Part shown: piece after piece, positions 59,209 to 64,000 of the stretch
How the letters are laid out: the number at the start of each line of letters is the position of its first letter
Numbering within the stretch: position 1 is the first letter of the stretch
From: Haloarcula amylovorans
Lineage (GTDB): Archaea; Halobacteriota; Halobacteria; Halobacteriales; Haloarculaceae
Reading direction: 5' to 3'
NCBI RefSeq assembly: GCF_004681185.1
Contig: NZ_SRIF01000010.1
Location: 1-64,000, forward strand
DNA length: 64,000 bases
The notes under the pieces: generated by a model
Databases searched by the model: none
What the model saw: the letters and a program-made list of their open reading frames with translations, nothing else
Told to the model about the DNA's origin: nothing
Position numbers and translations under genes: made by a program

Positions 59209-60060
59209 TCACCAGAGCCAATAAATGAGGTATTCAACCGTCTTTCCGACCGCGTTTGCGACCCCACCAACTGCAGCAGTAGGGTTTTCAAACGGGGTCT
59301 CACGAACGTACTCGTCGAAACCGAACCCACCAACGAGGGTCGTGACGAAATCACCAACGAATCGGCCAATAGCAATCCCAGCAACGAGAATAACGGCTGC
59401 GACGATAATCTGGACGATACCGCCAGCGATGTTCGTCAGGAACACCCCGGGGAGACTGATGCCGGCATAATCGAGTGCGATCAGCAGCGCCAGGAAATAA
59501 ATAAGATATTCCGCAAGCTTCCCGGCAGCGTGACCGATGCCACCGACCGAATCAGTCGCGTCGGCAAGGGGCGTTCCTCGGGTGTGCCGGGTGAGACCGA
59601 ACCCGCTGACAATATTCGCAACGAGATCGCCAACGACCCGACCGATAGCAACTCCTGCGATGAGGATAGCGATCGCCACAACGAACTGGACGGCACCACC
59701 GGCGATGCCTGCCAGAAACGCTCCAGGGATGGCGATCCCAAGATAATCGAGCACGGCGAGCAGCGCGAGGAGATAGATGACGTACTTGGTTAAATCTCCA
59801 AGCGATTGTGCGATATCGTCATCTGGTTCGCCTGCCGGTTCGAGGGGTGTCTCTGCAGTGTACTGTGATGGACGAATTCGCCTGACGAGACGCTTGACAA
59901 TGCCGCCAAGTATCCGACCGAAAATCCACCCCAACAAGAGGATGATGAGTGCGCCAACGACTAACGGGACAGCCGAAAGGAGCCCATCGACCAATGGTTG
60001 GATGGAATCCGGGACTGTCTGTAAGGCGATACTGCTTCCAATTGCGTATGTAGCTGTCAT
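59209..60060 (-). CDS. TM-helix-repeat (CmpX/MscS-associated) membrane protein, C-terminally truncated
   Basis: The product has about 283 residues from ATG 60060; a longer reading adds 15 residues without merit. It has at least six hydrophobic segments and three copies of a repeat with Val-Gly-(Asp/Gly)-(Leu/Phe)-Val...Gly-(Phe/Leu)-Gly-(Leu/Phe)...Arg-(Gly/Glu)-Thr-Pro. The second and third repeats are nearly parallel. The protein stops at Val-Glu-Tyr-Leu-Ile-Tyr-Trp-Leu-Trp, where another Phe-Leu-Ala-Leu helix would be expected. The IS lies just downstream, so truncation by it is likely. Confidence 0.75.
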   Translation of the reverse strand: MTATYAIGSSIALQTVPDSIQPLVDGLLSAVPLVVGALIILLLGWIFGRILGGIVKRLVRRIRPSQYTAETPLEPAGEPDDDIAQSLGDLTKYVIYLLALLAVLDYLGIAIPGAFLAGIAGGAVQFVVAIAILIAGVAIGRVVGDLVANIVSGFGLTRHTRGTPLADATDSVGGIGHAAGKLAEYLIYFLALLIALDYAGISLPGVFLTNIAGGIVQIIVAAVILVAGIAIGRFVGDFVTTLVGGFGFDEYVRETPFENPTAAVGGVANAVGKTVEYLIYWLW

Positions 60061-60180
60061 GGTATTCCCTGTGTCTCGTATCTCTTCGGAGAAATACGGA
60101 CACAAGCACTCGCCTCTACTGTCCGGGGATTTATATAACTAATTTCTACTTAGCTTTAGCTTCACTATATATTTACTTGT

Positions 60181-60258
60181 ATATTGTTCGTATAGTATCT
60201 AATATACAATTACTACCGTTTACTAACCGGTTCTAATTATATACGAAACGAACAATAT
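60181..60258. repeat. A/T-rich intergenic inverted repeat
   Basis: ATATTGTTCG (60181-60190) and CGAACAATAT (60249-60258) form a perfect 10-bp repeat around a 58-bp A/T-rich centre that also contains TAACCGGTT. It lies between two minus-strand genes and upstream of the truncated membrane-protein gene; TTATATAAA near 60130 is its likely TATA box. Confidence 0.4.
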
Positions 60259-60346
60259 GTCGAAAATATCTTATACAATGTTTAATACCCTTAAATAACT
60301 TCAAGCCGAGTTGAGATGGAGTGATATTGGCGGTTCAGAGCCATAT

Positions 60347-61168
60347 TCAAGATGACTCACTCCCTTCCGCCATAATTTCGTCAGTTCGGCCGATAGCGAC
60401 TGCGTTGACCACAGCTCCCAGCAACAAGATGACGCCACCAAAGTACAGCCACGTAACCAACAGCAGAATGCTCGCGATGAGATTACCGCTGCCACCACTT
60501 AGCGACACGTACACTTGGAATAATACCTGCAGGACGACCCATCCGACAGCCCCAACGATGGTCCCGGGAAGCACATCCCGTGGTTCGACATCGATGTCCG
60601 GGAACAAGTAGTACATCGGGAAAAACGCCAGACAAAGCCCGACAACAAGGACTAGCGGAACCACGAATTCGATGAACGGGAGAAACGAGAAGAACGCGAC
60701 GATACTGGTGGCACCGACCATCGCGACGATCCCTAACGTCAGGGTCAATAACATTAACAGACTCTTCTTGATCTGCCCGAGAAACGACTCTGCCCCGGTC
60801 GTCTCGTAAATCTCCGAGAAGGCAGTATCGAGGCCACGGAAGATCTTGATCGCCCCCCAGACGAGTGTGAGCACGCCGATGAGAGTTGCACTAAGAGTTG
60901 ATCCAGAATCGGCGCTCCGCTGTTGTTCGATCATCACTTCGATGATGCCACCAACTGCCGGAGATACGTTCTCTGTGGCAACGGCGATGATCTGGTCCTG
61001 TAGTTCAGGGACTCCGAATATGGAGACGGCGAGAAGAAAGAACATGATCAACGGAACGAGGGAAACGAACGCACTGTAGGCGATACTCCCTGCGAGAAAC
61101 GTCACGTTCTTCTCACTAAAGATATCCTTGACTGGTTTTGCTTGCGAGATCACCGACTCAAGGTTCAT
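60347..61168 (-). CDS. YihY/BrkB family membrane protein
   Basis: The product has 273 residues. Six membrane helices are visible; the first block has Phe-Leu-Ala-Gly-Ser-Ile-Ala-Tyr-Ser-Ala-Phe-Val-Ser-Leu-Val-Pro, the hallmark of the YihY (once called ribonuclease BN) family. Later come Trp-Gly-Ala-Ile-Lys-Ile-Phe and Leu-Pro-Gly-Thr-Ile-Val-Gly-Ala. The function of the family is not settled; it is an integral membrane protein, not a nuclease. Confidence 0.88.
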   Translation of the reverse strand: MNLESVISQAKPVKDIFSEKNVTFLAGSIAYSAFVSLVPLIMFFLLAVSIFGVPELQDQIIAVATENVSPAVGGIIEVMIEQQRSADSGSTLSATLIGVLTLVWGAIKIFRGLDTAFSEIYETTGAESFLGQIKKSLLMLLTLTLGIVAMVGATSIVAFFSFLPFIEFVVPLVLVVGLCLAFFPMYYLFPDIDVEPRDVLPGTIVGAVGWVVLQVLFQVYVSLSGGSGNLIASILLLVTWLYFGGVILLLGAVVNAVAIGRTDEIMAEGSESS

Positions 61169-61549
61169 AGTCTCCCTATCTCAGTCGAGCATTGTAATCG
61201 ACAGGGATAGAGAAGCGTGTTTCAACGATCCCAGTTCGTAGGCAACCAGAGATAGTTGACTAGAATCACCGACGGTTCGTCGCCACTCGAAGCCATAGAC
61301 GTTCACCAAGAATATCACGATGTCATCCTCGGAAATATTCTCGTGCATTTACGGTAGAAAGTCCGGCGCATCGGTATCGCCAGTCCTGATACCCACTGAA
61401 TTAACCCCCATTGCTCGCCATCAACTCTTCACCCGCTATAGTCACTTCAGCCACATGCGCCTGATCAGGCTTCGTGAGTTGGACTGACTCTACTGGGTAA
61501 TGGCAATAGCAGCCCGATAGTTATAGTGAGATCCAACTAAATATAGCAT
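61169..61549. other. Intergenic region, no gene seen
   Basis: This 380-bp stretch separates divergently transcribed genes. An A/T-rich AAATATA just upstream of 61550 may be the promoter of the HalOD1 gene. I see no other feature. Confidence 0.4.
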
Positions 61550-61822
61550 ATGACTGAAAATCACGAGAGCAAGAGCGTACGTAGAACGCTCGATACCAAA
61601 CGAGAGAACCCATCTACAGAAGTCGCTGCGATTGTCGCTGAGTTACGGGGCCAAGACGAAACTGACCTGAGGGCAATTTGGAACTGTACCGAGGAAGTCT
61701 TAGCACATCTATTCTCGGACCCACCGTCAGAGGAGGCACAAATGGTGGTCGAATTTACCTATGAAGGCTTTCGAATTACTGTTGAACAAGATGGAGCTGC
61801 AACATTCGTTGAGACCGAGTAG
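61550..61822 (+). CDS. HalOD1 domain protein
   Basis: The product has 90 residues. After ~22 charged residues, the HalOD1 output domain follows: Val-Ala-Ala-Ile-Val-Ala-Glu-Leu-Arg, Asp-Glu-Thr-Asp-Leu-Arg-Ala-Ile-Trp, and Val-Val-Glu-Phe-Thr-Tyr-Glu-Gly-Phe-Arg-Ile-Thr-Val. HalOD1 is a haloarchaea-specific signalling output domain, often found alone. Its partners are unknown. Confidence 0.8.
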   Translation: MTENHESKSVRRTLDTKRENPSTEVAAIVAELRGQDETDLRAIWNCTEEVLAHLFSDPPSEEAQMVVEFTYEGFRITVEQDGAATFVETE

Positions 61823-62227
61823 CCACCCGGATACTGAGCCAATCGGTCACTCCACTCGCTGTTTTCTCTTTCTGCTTCGGTTGATTCGTAAATAGGGCTC
61901 TGGCCTTGACCGGGGGAGTTCGAGTGCCTCACAAAGAAAGAACTTCATTAGTCCGTGCCTGTCTGGTCGTGGTTGCTGCCGTTCCTAATTGACATGAATG
62001 GACTGACTGCTGTTGCGGAACAGGAGAGACGGTGTGGTTAATGAGCGCTGTCGGTGCCACGGCAGCGAACAAACACGCAGTATGAGTGTGTCCCGCCTTA
62101 TGATACAAAATAAGGTAGTTATAGCTGGTTGCGAGTATATCTCGTCAATAGCTTACTTGATTCTAATTAGTTCAACCAAATAACGAAGATAGCAACGACG
62201 TGCCGAAATCGACTGTGAGACGCAGCG
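61823..62227. other. Intergenic region, no gene seen
   Basis: These ~400 bp between two converging genes hold no frame with recognisable content. An A/T-rich part lies around 62.10-62.19 kb. Confidence 0.4.
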
Positions 62228-63106
62228 TCAGTCGTCGGCAGTCGCCTCTAGTTCGCCAGCGTTTGTAACCTCGATCCCACCGGAGAGTTCCGTATTGGGG
62301 TAAGGCATGTCGAGCCCTTCAGCGTCGAAGCGCTCCTTGACAGCCTCGAGGAACCGGGCACGAACTGCCCCATAGCTGTGTTCTTCGGGGTCGATCCAGA
62401 TCCGACCCTGAAGCACGACCGCCGAATCGCCCAGCTCCGTCACGGGGGCAGTTGGTTCGGGGTCGTCGAGGACACCGTCGATGCGTGACCCCTCGTCGAT
62501 GATAGCCTCACGTGCTTGCTTGATGTCGTCCTCGTATCCAATGCCAAAGCCAACCGAGACTCGGCGCTCATCGTTTGCCTCGTTGTTGATCAGCGCCGCA
62601 TTCGCAAGGTCACTGTTGGGGACGGTAACGAGCTGGTTATCGAACGTATCGAGCTTGGTAACCCGAAGCTGAACTTCTCGGACCACACCAGCGTTCCCGT
62701 TCCATTCGATCCAGTCGCCCGTCGTGAATGGTTCGTCTTGAATGATAAATACACCCGCGACAAAGTTGGCGATCAAGTCCTGGGCGGCGAAGCCAACCGC
62801 CAGTGCGAGCGCACCGGCCAATGTCGCGAATGCAGCGAGAACGACGCCAAAGCCAGCGACAGTGGCGGCGAGCGCCACCGCAACGACGGCGACCACTGCA
62901 ACGGTCACACTCACTGCGAGATCAATAAGTGTTCTATCGAAGTTCCGGTGTTCAAGGCTTTTCTCTACTGTCCGAGACATGAGAGACTTTCCGAGCAGGT
63001 AGATGAGCGCAAACACGACGATGAACAACACGACAGTCGTAGCTGCGCTCACGACCGGCGGAATATATTGCTGTGGATCTAACGGTACCGCCTGTAATGG
63101 AAGCAT
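62228..63106 (-). CDS. MscS-type mechanosensitive channel
   Basis: The product has 292 residues. Three membrane helices occur in the first ~120 residues. The pore-lining helix is Gly/Ala-rich (Ala-Thr-Leu-Ala-Gly-Ala-Leu-Ala-Leu-Ala-Val-Gly-Phe-Ala-Ala-Gln-Asp). The MscS beta domain follows with Phe-Thr-Thr-Gly-Asp-Trp-Ile-Glu and Val-Pro-Asn-Ser-Asp-Leu-Ala-Asn. Length and order fit the small MscS class. It should open on membrane tension and release osmolytes under hypo-osmotic shock. Confidence 0.92.
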   Translation of the reverse strand: MLPLQAVPLDPQQYIPPVVSAATTVVLFIVVFALIYLLGKSLMSRTVEKSLEHRNFDRTLIDLAVSVTVAVVAVVAVALAATVAGFGVVLAAFATLAGALALAVGFAAQDLIANFVAGVFIIQDEPFTTGDWIEWNGNAGVVREVQLRVTKLDTFDNQLVTVPNSDLANAALINNEANDERRVSVGFGIGYEDDIKQAREAIIDEGSRIDGVLDDPEPTAPVTELGDSAVVLQGRIWIDPEEHSYGAVRARFLEAVKERFDAEGLDMPYPNTELSGGIEVTNAGELEATADD

Positions 63107-63739
63107 AGTACGCTCAGCAAAGATTACGCTGAGCAGTTATAAGTACGCATTTTTATAATCTATTCAGGAGTTTTATACTACCAATATATATTGAAGGGGC
63201 ATATGATGAGATAGATGCAGTCCGCAATTAATCGGGCGCTATGTACAACAGACCGCATTTGTTATTCATCTCACCGCGACAGACGGCCAGGTAACAGCCA
63301 CACAGGAGCTTGACGTCGAACTCTGGGAAGCAGCGCCGGGCACTGTGGAGCAAGAGCTCGAAACTCTCCTCACGGCATTCTACGATGAATTGGTGGCGGC
63401 GACCGATACCACTTAGCCCTAAAAAGCCGCTTCGTTACAGCAACACCCACCAAGCGGTAGTTTACAGAGACATCTATCGCATGGGTATCGAACCTGCGCG
63501 AGATAGGCGACCATATCATTATAGGGTGCGCTGTGGTATCATAACTCATGAAAGGGCACCAATACAAAGCGGTCGCTGGTATCGAAGCTAGCAGGACCTG
63601 TATCTCGAAGCCTCATTCAGTAGGCGAGACAGTATTCCGTGCTCAAACTTGGTCACAAAGACAGGGTGTACCCCGACGTGCGCTGACAGCCACACCAGCA
63701 GATATCGAGTAGACACCAAAGACAGTCCCAACTAACACC
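63107..63739. other. Gap with a possible gene remnant
   Basis: Around 63232-63416 a plus-strand frame reads Thr-Ala-Phe-Val-Ile-His-Leu-Thr-Ala, Leu-Asp-Val-Glu-Leu-Trp-Glu-Ala-Ala-Pro-Gly-Thr-Val-Glu-Gln-Glu-Leu to a TAG stop but lacks a start codon. The composition looks haloarchaeal, so it may be the end of a lost gene. The remainder shows nothing. Confidence 0.3.
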
Positions 63740-64000
63740 ATGTCACAACTCACCATCCTCTGCGTTGATCCGAAAACAAATTGGACGGCCCCACTGGACG
63801 GGTTAGTTGAGGAGCCAGCGTGCCAAGTCCTCGAACGAGAGACACTCGCAGCGGCACAGGAGATCGTTGCCGATCGAGATATCGACTGTCTCGTCACAGA
63901 GTATGAACTCCCAGACGGAACCGGTCTAGAACTCATTTCGCACGTCCGAGAGGTAGCACCGGATACGGGTGTAATCATCTGTACAGATGCCGATCGCGAG
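63740..64000 (+). CDS. Receiver-domain-like signalling protein, incomplete at the window end
   Basis: The first 87 codons give Leu-Thr-Ile-Leu-Cys-Val-Asp-Pro-Lys at the start of a response-regulator fold, then Asp-Cys-Leu-Val-Thr-Glu-Tyr-Glu-Leu-Pro-Asp-Gly-Thr-Gly-Leu-Glu-Leu. The phosphorylated Asp is expected at the Thr-Glu-Tyr position, where Glu stands, so this is likely a phosphorylation-independent pseudo-receiver. Haloarchaeal proteins of this type often carry PAS, GAF and bacterio-opsin-activator domains behind it, which would lie outside the window. Confidence 0.75.
   Translation, partial: MSQLTILCVDPKTNWTAPLDGLVEEPACQVLERETLAAAQEIVADRDIDCLVTEYELPDGTGLELISHVREVAPDTGVIICTDADRE

Overview
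The window comes from a halophilic archaeon (class Halobacteria), most likely a plasmid, megaplasmid or integrated-element region rather than core chromosome. The evidence is strongly acidic proteins, many Tat-exported lipoproteins (twin arginine followed by a lipobox Cys), archaeal transcription factors (TFB and a TBP fragment), leaderless starts about 25-30 bp downstream of TATA-like boxes, HalOD1 and PadR proteins, VapBC pairs and many gene remnants. Codon use and gene families suggest a Haloarcula-like genus, but I cannot fix the genus. I saw no rRNA, tRNA, CRISPR array or integrase gene.

Layout. 1-5.8 kb: end of a transposase, an iron-uptake-like lipoprotein, a DyP-type peroxidase, half of a TBP gene, and a divergent pair of FilR1-like regulator and cytochrome P450. 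6.1-18.3 kb: nine tightly packed, overlapping + strand genes forming a type IV secretion/conjugation module. In order they are a two-Cys pilin-like protein, a large secreted N-glycosylation-rich protein, a lipoprotein, a VirB6-like protein, a VirB4-like ATPase, two ribbon-helix-helix-like proteins, a very small relaxase with an H-x-D-T...H-x-H motif, and a VirD4-like coupling ATPase. The non-coding stretch behind it (18.3-19.4 kb) carries a hairpin and a 35-bp direct repeat, a plausible oriT or replication region. 19.4-24 kb: two PadR regulators, small zinc-type proteins, a wHTH regulator and a DUF4352 lipoprotein. 24-29.4 kb: plasmid-type genes, several decayed by frameshifts, plus an intact wHTH/TumE-like pair. 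29.5-31.9 kb: a zinc-ribbon microprotein and an OB-fold single-strand DNA-binding protein flanked by GC-rich foldable segments.

33.2-41.9 kb: a second and different type IV secretion-like operon. It encodes a two-Cys pilin, a VirB6-like protein, a VirB4-like ATPase and a HerA/TraD-like ATPase that lacks membrane helices and ends in a winged helix. No relaxase is visible beside it. 42-58 kb: an accessory region rich in short repeats, with lipoproteins (one present in two copies 11 kb apart), two VapBC pairs (one under a perfect 24-bp palindrome), an intact TFB, a D-2-hydroxyacid dehydrogenase, a Fic/Doc-like protein and a broken copy of it, and a PQQ-type beta-propeller lipoprotein. 49.7-52.3 kb appears to be largely non-coding remnants with three copies of a ~55-bp hairpin. 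58.3-64 kb: an IS5-type transposase flanked by two truncated genes, two channel-type membrane proteins, a YihY protein, a HalOD1 protein and the start of a receiver-domain protein.

The main result is two dissimilar archaeal conjugation-type machines within 36 kb. Both start with a pilin-like protein whose two cysteines occupy equivalent places, and only one has relaxosome genes. Secondary points are the half-TBP and half-TFB genes, a spaced inverted repeat found at three loci (two next to PadR genes), and a predicted multi-stem RNA or DNA structure at 31.6-31.85 kb. All calls come from reading the sequence; no database search was run.
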